Assembly: GCF_014192095.1 (NCBI RefSeq) | Contig: NZ_JACHXN010000011.1 | Span: 164,100 to 228,099, forward strand | Direction: 5' to 3' | Length of the DNA: 64,000 nt | DNA from: Phyllobacterium trifolii | Lineage (GTDB): Bacteria > Pseudomonadota > Alphaproteobacteria > Rhizobiales > Rhizobiaceae | In this document: positions 46,637-55,933 of the stretch, in pieces | Numbering within the stretch: the stretch's first letter is position 1 | Layout: every line of letters starts with the position of its first letter | Notes under the pieces: generated by a model | What the model was told of the DNA's origin: nothing | The model's database searches: none | Seen by the model: the letters and a program-made list of their open reading frames with translations, nothing else | Translations under genes and position numbers: made by a program

Positions 46637-46639
46637 TTT

Positions 46640-46681
46640 AAAATCAGCAACTTAGGGCGTTTTGCTCTAGTTGCTGATTTT
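46640..46681 (+). terminator. Intrinsic terminator of tRNA-Lys
   Basis: AAAATCAGCAACT and AGTTGCTGATTTT are perfect 13-base arms around a 16-base loop, starting four bases after the tRNA CCA end. The 3' arm ends in TTTT. Confidence 0.85.
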
Positions 46682-46744
46682 CCCCTTGATAGCATATTGG
46701 TAGCGGATTTTGTGCCCCTTGTTCCCGGTTTGGTCGATGGTTCC

Positions 46745-46933
46745 CTAATTCACACGACGGTTCTTTGTGATATATCCCGATGGGTCCAATAACGCTAACT
46801 CAACAAATTCGTGTCTCAGGTGCTCAGGCAACTCATACAACTCATTTAAGAGTGTATGAAAAGGTTCGAACGTCGCGAAGTCCGCGATTTCCTGCAGCCC
46901 AAGCTTCACTTCAGTATTGAAATTGCTTTCCAT
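46745..46933 (-). CDS. Small hypothetical protein, second gene of a two-gene unit
   Basis: Sixty-two residues, acidic and helical, with LLNELYELPEHLRHEFVELA as its core. I do not recognise the family. Its ATG follows directly on the TAA of the upstream gene (46936-46934), so translation is coupled. It could be an immunity, chaperone or leader-recognition partner of the upstream peptide; this is only a suggestion from layout. Confidence 0.55.
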   Translation of the reverse strand: MESNFNTEVKLGLQEIADFATFEPFHTLLNELYELPEHLRHEFVELALLDPSGYITKNRRVN

Positions 46934-47215
46934 TTAAGTCCCTATAGAAATGCAACCCGTAACACCAACGCCTGCTCCGATTGAGACGCAAATAGCGGCT
47001 TTATCATTCGCGCCGACGTCGATACCTGGTGCCAATGTAACGGATCGAGCATTGGCGCCTCCGGCTTCAAATGTCCTCGCGACAATTCGAAGACTGTCTG
47101 GCGGTATGTTGTACTTGGCTGCCAGTGCCGGCATCTCGTCTGTAGCGAACTCCCTCATCTTCTCCTCTTTGAAACCGGGCCTCCAGTTACGGCTTTCATC
47201 ATTCATTTCAGTCAT
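46934..47215 (-). CDS. Small protein with leader-like N-terminus and Gly/Ser/Cys-rich tail
   Basis: Ninety-three residues in two unlike parts. Residues 1-52 are charged and helical, with MPALAAKYNIPPDSLRIVAR. Residues about 68-93 are small and hydrophobic, with two cysteines and several serines and threonines (AAICVSIGAGVGVTGCISIG). A polar leader with such a tail is the look of a ribosomally made, modified peptide precursor, but no modifying enzyme is nearby. In-frame sequence without a start extends 24 codons upstream. Confidence 0.5.
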   Translation of the reverse strand: MTEMNDESRNWRPGFKEEKMREFATDEMPALAAKYNIPPDSLRIVARTFEAGGANARSVTLAPGIDVGANDKAAICVSIGAGVGVTGCISIGT

Positions 47216-47536
47216 GAGGTCTCGTACCGCATCATCCGTTATCAGCGCGGTTAGAATTTCGGTCTGCGATTTTGCGGACGCTCGCTTTCACCGGAGCGGT
47301 TCATCGTTTGTCAGAACCACACGGACGAACAATGGGACGGTTGAGCAGCATCCGCTGTTCGTCGTGGAGAACTCATGTACGAGGCAAGGAACAGAGCTCC
47401 ATTTCCGAAAGGACTTGGGCCAACCACACCAAGTCATGCCTTTTCCGACACGGGCAACACAGCGGTGGGGCGATTGATCGGCAACGCAGAGAGAAAATGC
47501 TTCCCGTCAAAAACTGGAGGCTCAAATGGTACCCTT
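47216..47536. other. Gene-free stretch
   Basis: About 320 bases between the small two-gene unit and the cyclase gene. Plus-strand frames here are shadows without ribosome sites. On the minus strand a 19-codon frame MKASVRKIADRN precedes the small gene in a different frame. I see no terminator or palindrome. Confidence 0.35.
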
Positions 47537-49300
47537 TCAAAAATCGTTCGCTGCAGGAAAACCGTCGTCCCCTCTCGCTTTGACAAGTCCCTCGCGGAGG
47601 TGATCCACGTCGGATTGCTGAGCGTAATGCAATGTGGCGAGGAAGGATTCGACGGCGAATTCGGGGAGGAGCGTTCTGACCTCCTTCATGTGAGCCGTAG
47701 CAGCGATCTTATCGCCAAGCCAGCCGTAACATGCCGCGACGAATGCGTGCTGGACCTCATCCAGGACAGACAGGTGCATGAATGCTTCGATCGCTTCGCC
47801 ATACTGATGCGCAGCGAAGTGTGCTTTTCCAAGATGACTCCAAAATCTTTCGGGGTGATGTGGATTCAGCCGCATTGCCTTGCGGATCCATTCGATTCCC
47901 TCTTCAGGTCGTCCCAACCACGTCAACAGTTCCCCTTGCTGAACCACCACAAGGTCGTAGTTGGGATTGAGGGAAAGGGCACGCTCCTGGTGATAACGGG
48001 CTGTGGTCAGCGCGTTATTGTTCACACTCACGGCGGCCAGAATGCGATGCACGTCGGCATCGTTGTCGTCCAATGCCAAAGCCCGATCCAGCGCAGCAAC
48101 GATTTCGCTCCAGACGGCATCCCTGTCTTCGCACCAGCTGTGGACCCAGGCCTGGCCGAGAATACACGCCCGCCAAGCATGGGCATGCGCATAACCTGGG
48201 TCGAGAGCAACTGCCCGGTCTATCAGGGACTGCGCCTGCGTATTGTCGGCAACTGTGCCTCTGTGATGCAGGACCTTGGCGGCGAGCGCGCACTCGTATG
48301 CGGCCATGTTTGCAGGTTTCGTCCGCCCTAGCTGGTCGCGCTGGGCGGCTTCAACGCGCCCGGGTAAGGTTGCTGCTATCGCCGCCGTTATTTCATCCTG
48401 GATCGCAAATATGTCGTCCAGCCTACGGTCGTATTTATCTGCCCAGATATGAGCAGCATTGGCTGCGTCAATGAGCTGGACCGTTACGCGCACCCTATCG
48501 CCGATCTTCCGGACGCTTCCCTCCACCAAGTATTGAGCTCCGAGTTTCTCCGCGACTTCGCGCACATTTACGGCTCGGTTCTTGTAAACGAAACTGGAGT
48601 TGCGTGAGATGACGAACAGCTCGTGGCGGCGAGACAATTCCGTGAGGATGTCTTCGGTAAGACCGTCCGCGAAAAACTCTTGATCGGGGTCGCCGCTCAT
48701 ATTGTTGAAGGGCAGAACCACTATCGAGGGTTTGGAGATAGATCGCTTCGCATCGAAGTCCCCCGGCTGAGCGGGCAAGGCAGAATTCTCAAGTCCAATA
48801 CGAAAAAGACGAACGGGGCGACTTATATTTTTAAGCGTCTTCTCACCCAGATCCTCGATGGAGACTTCGAGACGATCGGCGATTTGTGTTGCCACCGCGC
48901 CGGTGACGCAGATACCGCCCACATCGGCAAGTTGTTCAATCCGAGAAGCAATATTCACACCGTCGCCGAAAATGTCGCCGTCTTCGAAAATGATATCGCC
49001 AAGATTGATGCCGATCCTGAATTCGATCCGCCGATCCTGCGGCACGTCCGAATTTCGCCGCTGCATGCGCTGCTGGATTTCCACGGCGCACTTTACTGCA
49101 TCAGTTACGCTCTGGAACTCCACGAGCATGCCGTCGCCCGTGGTCTTGATGATCCGGCCCTTGTTCTTTGCGATGGAGGGATCGATCAATTCTATCCGGT
49201 GCGTTTTGAGGCGGGCGATCGTGCCTACCTCGTCGGCCTCCATTAGCCGGCTATAGCCTGCCATATCGGCTGCTAGGATTGCGGCTAGTCTCTGTTCCAT
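47537..49300 (-). CDS. Class III adenylate/guanylate cyclase with TPR region (first copy)
   Basis: A 587-residue protein. The cyclase domain fills residues 1-165: metal aspartates D12 (LAADMAGYSRLM) and D56 (TTGDGMLVEF), and the transition-state region FGDGVNIASRIEQL. Next comes a TolB-N/FlgO-like segment (VVLPFNNMSGDPDQEFFADG, about 190-320), then tetratricopeptide repeats to the end. This layout is frequent in rhizobia in many copies. It would make cAMP (or cGMP) under control of the C-terminal region. No membrane segment is evident. Confidence 0.9.
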   Translation of the reverse strand: MEQRLAAILAADMAGYSRLMEADEVGTIARLKTHRIELIDPSIAKNKGRIIKTTGDGMLVEFQSVTDAVKCAVEIQQRMQRRNSDVPQDRRIEFRIGINLGDIIFEDGDIFGDGVNIASRIEQLADVGGICVTGAVATQIADRLEVSIEDLGEKTLKNISRPVRLFRIGLENSALPAQPGDFDAKRSISKPSIVVLPFNNMSGDPDQEFFADGLTEDILTELSRRHELFVISRNSSFVYKNRAVNVREVAEKLGAQYLVEGSVRKIGDRVRVTVQLIDAANAAHIWADKYDRRLDDIFAIQDEITAAIAATLPGRVEAAQRDQLGRTKPANMAAYECALAAKVLHHRGTVADNTQAQSLIDRAVALDPGYAHAHAWRACILGQAWVHSWCEDRDAVWSEIVAALDRALALDDNDADVHRILAAVSVNNNALTTARYHQERALSLNPNYDLVVVQQGELLTWLGRPEEGIEWIRKAMRLNPHHPERFWSHLGKAHFAAHQYGEAIEAFMHLSVLDEVQHAFVAACYGWLGDKIAATAHMKEVRTLLPEFAVESFLATLHYAQQSDVDHLREGLVKARGDDGFPAANDF

Positions 49301-49510
49301 TGATTTGCCAACATAATGATAAAAAGTTGTGCCTTCTTCCGGACCGGGCCATCAGGTCGATTTTATAGCACCCACATGAAATCGCCTATCTATTTCAACG
49401 TTCTCTTCTGAAAGAAGCGCCATTTTCCGTGGAACGAAACCCCGGCGTTGGCGTACGGCGGGCAATCATTGAGGGTCCAGTCTTGGCGCAAAGCGGACAT
49501 TGCGTTGGTT

Positions 49511-49620
49511 TCATGCTGCGGGTGTGAGCTGTCTGGGTTCGAATTCACCAGGCGTCATTCGCCCAGTAGGTCAATAAGGGTCACAACGCGACCGGTCTTC
49601 GTAACCTGATCCACAACCGC
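49511..49620 (-). pseudogene. NusG/KOW-like C-terminal remnant (first copy)
   Basis: On the minus strand the frame reads AVVDQVTKTGRVVTLIDLLG, then, after a one-base shift, MTPGEFEPRQLTPAA and stop. This resembles the KOW end of specialised NusG-like antiterminators of rhizobia. The rest of the gene is not visible. A sister fragment lies at 52710-52844, and each lies upstream of a cyclase gene. Confidence 0.5.
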
Positions 49621-49995
49621 ACCAAAAGTGGAAAATGGACTCGTGAACCTTGAAGAAATTTGGGTCGGCTGGATCGTTCCCTTCAACGAGGAAATGCGAC
49701 ATTGATGGCATCCCGGCGCCTCTTTCGACGAGCATTATTCCCGACGTAGCCTGATAAAACCTGCTCAGGTCGCCAGCCATATCTCGCAGCAAGCCTCTTG
49801 AATCCACCGCCACCCATAGAGTTCGCTACGCCGGTGGCGATCGCGAGGCTTCGGCTGTCTGCCCAGCGGCAATCCGGCAACCGCCAAGGTCGCTTCCGAG
49901 CGGCTCTGGTATTAATAGCCATGTCTATATGCCGAATAGATCGTCTCAATATGATCGGCGGAGGTCTTGATCGGTCGCCGCCCTGCTTTCTCCCA
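49621..49995. other. Gene-free stretch
   Basis: About 375 bases between the DUF2270 gene and the NusG-like remnant. Frames on both strands (for example 49683-50078 minus and 49798-50109 plus) overlap the DUF2270 gene or lack starts and show no family motif. I see nothing else in it. Confidence 0.35.
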
Positions 49996-50718
49996 TCAGA
50001 CATGAACCTCGCCGTGCTCCTTCTTGTCAGAGTCGCCGGCGAGCAGGGCGGCGTAGGCGAGCCAGCAGTAGAATGCAATTACCCCGAGCAATATGGCCCA
50101 GCCCGGTAACGGCCCGAATGCGGCGTTTACGACGATCTCATGGAGTGATCGCGCAACATCCAGCGCCACCCCGTCATCCTGCAATTTAGGCGTCGAGATT
50201 TTCAATACCCAAGCCAGAAGCAGGACGAGGAACATCCATAAATAATTACGACGCAGCCGCCGCGACATCGCCGCTCGGATGGAGATCAGGAATTGCGGCT
50301 TGCGCAAATCTTGGCCGAGCAGGCGCGCCCAGTCGCTATCCAACTCCGGCAGGGGTTCAAAGACCTGAGCAAAATAGTGTTTCTCCAGTCGGCGTACTCG
50401 TCCACGGTAGACGTCGAAGAATCGATAGCGTCGCGCCTCGATGATCAGAAGAAGTTGCACCAGCACCATGGCGAACAAGAGCACTCCGTGATGCGACGTC
50501 GGCGATGACAACGACAGAGACAGCATTGCTGCAACGCCGGTAATGGCCCAGTTGGTTGTGCGGTCGATCCTGTCGCGCCACCCCGCCATGCGGCCCATCT
50601 CGGCGCGGTGATAATGCGCCAATATCGTGATGTACTCGGCTGATGTGGCTGGAAACGGCGGGACTGACCATCGAGCTGTGGCGTCGCTGACCGGCAGTTG
50701 TTCCTGAGCTTCGTTCAT
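49996..50718 (-). CDS. DUF2270 membrane protein
   Basis: A 240-residue protein matching DUF2270. The start SAEYITILAHYHRAEMGRMA and RIDRTTNWAITGVAAMLSLS are conserved, followed by four hydrophobic segments and RRYRFFDVYRGRVRRLEKHY between the second and third. It is an inner-membrane protein of unknown role. It lies 135 bases downstream of the second cyclase, same strand, so could be part of its operon. Confidence 0.8.
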   Translation of the reverse strand: MNEAQEQLPVSDATARWSVPPFPATSAEYITILAHYHRAEMGRMAGWRDRIDRTTNWAITGVAAMLSLSLSSPTSHHGVLLFAMVLVQLLLIIEARRYRFFDVYRGRVRRLEKHYFAQVFEPLPELDSDWARLLGQDLRKPQFLISIRAAMSRRLRRNYLWMFLVLLLAWVLKISTPKLQDDGVALDVARSLHEIVVNAAFGPLPGWAILLGVIAFYCWLAYAALLAGDSDKKEHGEVHV

Positions 50719-50853
50719 ATCCGCCTCCCAGCACGACCCTCCACCGTATTTAATCTAGTTGATGTCGCCAACAATCGCTTCACGTTCTCGTTCGTTCCGG
50801 AGATTGAATTGCATTGTCATGGCAGTGCATTTCGATCGCTGAGCGACTTCCTC

Positions 50854-52596
50854 CTAAGCCAGTCCTGCACGCTGTGCGCCTTGCCGGATTGCTGCTATGG
50901 CGGGCGGATTGGTCACAGGGTAGCCAGCGACAAACTTCTCGGTAGTAAAGCCAGGATACTCCCGCGCGAGCTTATCACCGAGCGTTGCTGCTTCATCCAT
51001 TTCGTCGAGCATGGCATGAGACATGGCAAGAAACATCAATGTCGACGGCATTTCCGGCGCACGACGAGCCGCCGCAATACATTCCTGATAACGCCCAGTT
51101 ACAAAAGTCACCCGGCCAAGCATGCTGAAATACCAGGATGGCGCGAGTGCATTGATGTTGAGTGCTCGATGTATCAGCAGATAGCCTTCGTCGGGATTCC
51201 CCGCTGCGAGCGCACGGCTACCCGCAACGAGCGCCAGTAGGTCGCCGTCGTTTGGAGCAGCCGCAAGGGCGCGCGTATTTTCATTGATCGCGCCGTCAAA
51301 ATCACCTTTGCAGGCGCGAAGGTCACCTACACATTGACGTGTGATATTGTCTGCAGGATCGAGGGTTAGGGCTTTCTCCGCACAGAAACGATAGCGTTCC
51401 AACGACACAGTCGGGTCATCATCATATGCATTGCCGCCCTGTACCGCATATGCGAACCCCAACGCTGACCAGGCAGTTGCAAGCGCCGGGTCCAGCGCGA
51501 CAGCGTTGGACAGCAAACGGATCGCTTCGGCATTGGAGCCGGGGGAGTACATATTAAGTTGCTCGACACCCAGCAGATAATAGTCATAGGCCCCCAGACT
51601 GGCGGGGGGCTTGCGCCGAGCTGCGTCCCACCGGAGGTGCGCGAGCTTGCCGCAACAGCTGGCGAGGACATTGACAACGTTTTCGGTTACCGAATCCTGT
51701 ATGGCAAACAGGTCGCCTATTGGTTTTTCATAGCGTGCTGCCCAGAGGTCAGCACCGCTTCGCGCATCAACGAGTTGTACTGAGATGCGCACTTGGTTTC
51801 GGGTCGCCTGCAGACTTCCTTCGAGCAGGTAGTCAGCGTTCAATTCTCGCCCGATGGACCGCAGGTCATCGCGTTGTCCCTTGAACGCCAGCATCGTTTG
51901 TCTGGCGACCACTGCAAGATCCGGATAGCGTGCGAGATCAACGATGATGTCAGCCGAAAGACCGTTCGCCAAGCGTACCCAGCGTTTGTCGCTCCCCAGA
52001 TTCTCGAACGGCAAAACAGCGATGATCGGCGGTCCGGAATTCACATTGGAGATGCCATCTGTAAATGCCTGAACGTCCCGAGTGCCATGATCTTCGAGTT
52101 CTCCAACAACTCGATAAAGCCGGATGGGCTCGGAAATATTCTTGAGAGGTCGTTCGCCCAAATCTTCAAATTGAAGCGTCGCCATTCGTTTGACATGATC
52201 GAATACCGTCTGGGTAATGAGGACTGAACCCGGCTCGGCAAGACCTTCCACCCGGGCGGCAATATTGACTCCGTCACCAAGAAGATCTTTCCCATCGACT
52301 ACCGCGTCCGCCAAGTGGATGCCAATGCGAAGCTGAATGCCTCCCTCCTTGCCCGAAGAGCCAAGAATACGCTGGATTTGAAATCCAGATTGAACCGCCA
52401 TCACTGGACTTGAAAACTCGGACAGGAAGCCATCGCCGGCCCTGGAGAACACACGGTCACTGTACCGTCCGACCTGTTCGCCCAACATTCGCGTAAGCGC
52501 GGATAGTTGCCGGATCGTCTCGCTTTCTGACAGCTCCATCCGGGCAGAATAACCGACCACATCGGCCGCCATGATGGTAACGAGGCGTCGCTCCAT
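50854..52596 (-). CDS. Class III adenylate/guanylate cyclase with TPR region (second copy)
   Basis: A 580-residue relative of the protein at 47537-49300. Cyclase domain: D12 in MAADVVGYSARM, D55 in SRAGDGFLSEF, and LLGDGVNIAARVEGL. A FlgO/TolB-N-like segment (IIAVLPFENLGSDKRWVRLA) and TPR repeats follow. The second metal region is less regular than in the first copy (SRAGDG rather than KTTGDG). ATG at 52596 is preceded by GGGAGATG. The two copies, both behind a NusG-like remnant, suggest a duplicated block. Confidence 0.9.
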   Translation of the reverse strand: MERRLVTIMAADVVGYSARMELSESETIRQLSALTRMLGEQVGRYSDRVFSRAGDGFLSEFSSPVMAVQSGFQIQRILGSSGKEGGIQLRIGIHLADAVVDGKDLLGDGVNIAARVEGLAEPGSVLITQTVFDHVKRMATLQFEDLGERPLKNISEPIRLYRVVGELEDHGTRDVQAFTDGISNVNSGPPIIAVLPFENLGSDKRWVRLANGLSADIIVDLARYPDLAVVARQTMLAFKGQRDDLRSIGRELNADYLLEGSLQATRNQVRISVQLVDARSGADLWAARYEKPIGDLFAIQDSVTENVVNVLASCCGKLAHLRWDAARRKPPASLGAYDYYLLGVEQLNMYSPGSNAEAIRLLSNAVALDPALATAWSALGFAYAVQGGNAYDDDPTVSLERYRFCAEKALTLDPADNITRQCVGDLRACKGDFDGAINENTRALAAAPNDGDLLALVAGSRALAAGNPDEGYLLIHRALNINALAPSWYFSMLGRVTFVTGRYQECIAAARRAPEMPSTLMFLAMSHAMLDEMDEAATLGDKLAREYPGFTTEKFVAGYPVTNPPAIAAIRQGAQRAGLA

Positions 52597-52709
52597 GCAG
52601 CATCTCCCAACCTGAGATGGTATCACGTGGATGCTGGAGATGCTATGCTGACACGCAGCCTAAGCAGACTATGTGCCTTTGATGGTGCGCAGCGGACATT
52701 GCCTCGATA

Positions 52710-52844
52710 TTATACCGCAGGGGTCAGCCGTCGCGCCTCGAACTCAACCGGAGTCATGCGTCCGAACAGCTCGATCAATGCGATAATTCTGCCCGCTGTC
52801 GTAGCTTCCTCGACGATCCGCCGAACGCGAGCCTGGCAGGCCAT
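52710..52844 (-). pseudogene. NusG/KOW-like C-terminal remnant (second copy)
   Basis: A 44-codon frame (ATG at 52844) reads RRIVEEATTAGRIIALIELF, then GRMTPVEFEARRLTPAV and stop. It aligns residue by residue with the remnant at 49511-49620 and resembles the KOW end of NusG-like proteins. The N-terminal NGN domain is missing. It lies 114 bases before the cyclase start. No frameshift is seen in this copy, so expression is conceivable but unlikely. Confidence 0.5.
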
Positions 52845-52898
52845 CGACCGTTCAAGAGCTCACGTCGATCCGACATGCGTGTCTAATAAGATAGGAAC

Positions 52899-54077
52899 CT
52901 ACGCGGACCGAGGGCTTGGCTTGAACGAAGGGCGAAAGCGCTTGAGGAGTGTCTTTCCCAATCTGATACCGTAGGTCTCGATTGTTCTGTGCAGCCCCCA
53001 GCTGATGATATAGACGGGTGGAGCTGTGAGTACGACCGCTATCAGCACGCGATATTTTTCCGTCATCCCGACATAAGCGGGAAGCTCAGAAAGAATGCCT
53101 ATAATCGGAATCATCAAAAGCAGGTGAACGAGGTAGACGCTGTACGATGTATCACCAAGGAAACGAAATGGTCGCCAGTCAAGCCTACCAACGACGTCTT
53201 CGATCCACGGTTGGCCGAAACGTATGGCAATCCACTTGTGAAGCACAAGGAAGCCAAATCCAAGCGCCATAGCGCCCTGTGTGGCGGCATACGTCGCCGA
53301 CTTCGACCCGAAGATTATACCCGGCACAAGCACCAACATCGCCAACGAGCCAAGGAGAGCGGATCGCCTATCTGCATAAGACGCCGCTGCAGCAAAGAGC
53401 ATGCCTGTCACGAAGACATCGATTTTCAAAGCCAAATTTGCTGGCATTGGATAGGCGTCAAAATAGGCCGGTGCGATAGTCTGAAGGGCAAAAGCACCGG
53501 CAAGGCTCGCCAGTGCAGCCGTGGTTGCCCCAACCCTCCCCCAAAGAAGCATTATGATCGGAAAGGCCACATAGAACTGCATTTCCAGACCAATACTCCA
53601 GTCGGGCAAAGGGGTGCGAAAACTGTATTCGGGAAGCAGACCAAACAAAAATGATCCGTGAACAAGTGCGTTCACCGGTGACTGGTCAGTGTACCGAAGC
53701 ATCGTGGTTGCCGTTGAAGGCCAAACTGTAGCAATCTGTTCACGCCAGCCGCCGACTGAGTTGCCGACGATGAACGAAACGAGCAGAAGAAGGTAGAACA
53801 GAGGAGCGATCCTGAAAAAGCGTCTCAACCAAAACATTCGCCACGTCATCGGCGCTCCCCAAGGCTCAACAACAGAGCGCTGGATATAATGGTGGGTCAT
53901 CAGGAAACCAGACATCATCATAAAGAGATCGACCGCCAAACCGCCTTCGGAGATGATGGGCCAATGAACCGCGTTTAACACCGCCGCGTGCGAGGCAAGA
54001 ACCCAAAACGCAGCCAAGCCCCGGACCGCATCAAGGTATGGTAAATGTTTGGCATTCAAGGATGCTGAGGTCGACAT
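52899..54077 (-). CDS. Acyltransferase 3 family membrane protein (OafA/YrhL-like)
   Basis: A 392-residue integral membrane protein with about ten hydrophobic segments. The signature LPYLDAVRGLAAFWVLASHA with its histidine, RRFFRIAPLFYLLLLVSFIV and LGDTSYSVYLVHLLLMIPII identify acyltransferase 3. These proteins add acetyl or other acyl groups to surface sugars. AAGGA precedes the ATG at 54077, preferred over a 57-residue upstream extension with no family sequence. A NusG-like remnant follows, which fits an origin in a surface-polysaccharide locus. Confidence 0.85.
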   Translation of the reverse strand: MSTSASLNAKHLPYLDAVRGLAAFWVLASHAAVLNAVHWPIISEGGLAVDLFMMMSGFLMTHHYIQRSVVEPWGAPMTWRMFWLRRFFRIAPLFYLLLLVSFIVGNSVGGWREQIATVWPSTATTMLRYTDQSPVNALVHGSFLFGLLPEYSFRTPLPDWSIGLEMQFYVAFPIIMLLWGRVGATTAALASLAGAFALQTIAPAYFDAYPMPANLALKIDVFVTGMLFAAAASYADRRSALLGSLAMLVLVPGIIFGSKSATYAATQGAMALGFGFLVLHKWIAIRFGQPWIEDVVGRLDWRPFRFLGDTSYSVYLVHLLLMIPIIGILSELPAYVGMTEKYRVLIAVVLTAPPVYIISWGLHRTIETYGIRLGKTLLKRFRPSFKPSPRSA

Positions 54078-54331
54078 GGCTATCCTTGCTGCAGTGCGAA
54101 GGCGTAATTGATCGAATTTTGCAGTGCAGCATAGGGTGACACAAGCGTCAATAGCTGACGCTAGGTTTATTTCCCAATTGCTGCGTGGCCCTTTCTGTGG
54201 TCTGCAGCAGAACTCCAAGGATAACTTTCGGTAGGCGCACAGCGGCAATTGTAAATACTGTTGTTGGCCTTACGCGAAGGGATTCCCTTATTCATCAAGT
54301 AGATGCTGATTCCGGCTGGGAACGACACGCC

Positions 54332-54922
54332 TTACACAATGAAGTCGAAGCGACCGAATTTTCCGTCACCCGTGTCGCGGATATGGAGCAAGAGCCGCTC
54401 ATCAAAGATCTGGTCGCGTTCGTTCAGGGGCTCGCCCGGAAAATACAGCTGGGTCGTCAAGACGCTCCCACCTGGCTTTTGGACTTTCACATGGTAGTGG
54501 CGCGTGCGTCCCGGATAGAGCGATGGAATGATGGTCGAAAACCACCAGCGGCCACTCTCATCGGTGAACTGATGACCACGCAACCTGTAGCCGACGCGGT
54601 CATACGAGCCATGTTCATCGGCGTGCCAAAGCTCGACAAGTGCCCTGTTGATGGATTTGCAGTCCGTCGCGAGTACGAAACCGGCTATGGTGATCCTGAT
54701 CCCGTGAGGTGCGTCGGCGGCAAAATCCTGTTTGAGTGGCGAGCTAGGCTTGTAATACGGTCCTTCAGTCTGCGCGATAGTCAGCTCATCCACATCCTGG
54801 CATGCCGGCGTCAACTCGAGAGCAGATTGTGTGCTGACGGCATTCGCTTCGAAAATACCTGCCGCTTTGGTCGACGGTACCGCCAGAAATGCAGCGAGGA
54901 CTGATCGACGTGTTGGTTTCAT
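54332..54922 (-). CDS. Intradiol ring-cleavage dioxygenase-like protein, exported by Tat
   Basis: A 196-residue protein starting MKPTRRSVLAAFLAVPSTKA, a twin-arginine signal. The mature part has the intradiol dioxygenase core: LTIAQTEGPYYKPSSPLKQD, VELWHADEHGSYDRVGYRLR and LYPGRTRHYHVKVQKPGG. The two tyrosines and the RHYH histidines are the expected iron ligands. Such exported members of the family are poorly characterised. No catechol pathway genes are nearby. Confidence 0.85.
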   Translation of the reverse strand: MKPTRRSVLAAFLAVPSTKAAGIFEANAVSTQSALELTPACQDVDELTIAQTEGPYYKPSSPLKQDFAADAPHGIRITIAGFVLATDCKSINRALVELWHADEHGSYDRVGYRLRGHQFTDESGRWWFSTIIPSLYPGRTRHYHVKVQKPGGSVLTTQLYFPGEPLNERDQIFDERLLLHIRDTGDGKFGRFDFIV

Positions 54923-55207
54923 CGTCTTGAGACCCCCTTAGTAGAATGCGTTGCCATCATCATTATTGGTTGCACCCACTCGAACCCTCCCAGATTGGCG
55001 ATTATCCTGGAGCGGTCGCTGCCTTTGGCCACGCTGTCCTGGAAGCCGCCACCATAGCACGAGGACAGGGGATCGTTCACGTCGCCGAACCTAACGACGA
55101 GTGAGCATCAAAACGAGATCTGGAATGTCCGGAACTTGGCGAAGTGAACGTGCGGACACCGGTTGCCGCTCGTCTGGTCGACAGGCCGTGGCGCAATTTT
55201 TCGGGCG

Positions 55208-55480
55208 CTATTTCTGTTTCGGGGATGTGCTGACGCGATGCCGCGCTGACGTTTTGATAACTGCGGTTGCGCTGGGTGTTTTCCCCTGTTGACCGAAGCT
55301 AAGGAAATTGTGGTCACCATAGCCGCCGTTGTCATGAATATCGAGGTGGTCTGGCGCGCGATCGGTAAACGGAATGCCGCCAGATGGATCATACTCGTAA
55401 AAGTATCCCTCCGCGTATGCGGTCAACGGCAGGCTTGACAGCCCTATCACAGTGATAAAAACCAATGGTTTGATAGACAT
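55208..55480 (-). CDS. Small secreted hypothetical protein
   Basis: Ninety residues with a clear signal peptide (MSIKPLVFITVIGLSSLPLT then AYA-E). The mature part is polar and Gly/Asp rich (GGIPFTDRAPDHLDIHDNGG) with a basic tail. Not recognised. AGGAGAT precedes the ATG at 55480. Confidence 0.6.
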   Translation of the reverse strand: MSIKPLVFITVIGLSSLPLTAYAEGYFYEYDPSGGIPFTDRAPDHLDIHDNGGYGDHNFLSFGQQGKTPSATAVIKTSARHRVSTSPKQK

Positions 55481-55933
55481 CTCGCATCTCCTGGACAAAG
55501 TTCTTGTGCAGCGCTTGGCGAAGTATTCCGGTAGTGGCAGCGCATTTCATCCAGACCTCGACCCAGCGTGAAGGCTCATAACCTCATCGGGAAATCACTC
55601 TGCACCAAAGATCGGGCACGATCGTGCGCCTTACCGCAAATGGGCACGCAAAGCACTGTGTGCAATTCAGTTTGTTGTGACTATGGTGTGAAGCGTACGG
55701 CCCGGTGGATCGCGCTGGCCAATGACATCGTCTAATTGCCTTCAATGCCGGATTGATCCAGTGGTTTAGTTCTTCCGGGTTGGCCCTGAGGGGTCATCCC
55801 ACGTTAAAAGGACAGTGCCGCAAATAGCGCGAACATAAAGCGTGATGTTCTAATTGAGATGCAACCGGAAGGTGATCCTATTCCGGCTAGCTGAGTCCTC
55901 GACCTCCTTTCTCATTTAGAGCCCGAGCGAATC
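55481..55933. other. Gene-free stretch before the ABC exporter
   Basis: About 450 bases between divergent genes. No frame with a ribosome site, no repeat and no convincing promoter boxes were seen. Confidence 0.4.

Noticed and set aside
54990..55104. Short plus-strand peptide DYPGAVAAFGHAVLEAATIA
   Set aside because: Protein-like but only about 36 codons, no start codon or ribosome site. Possibly a fragment, not listed as a gene.
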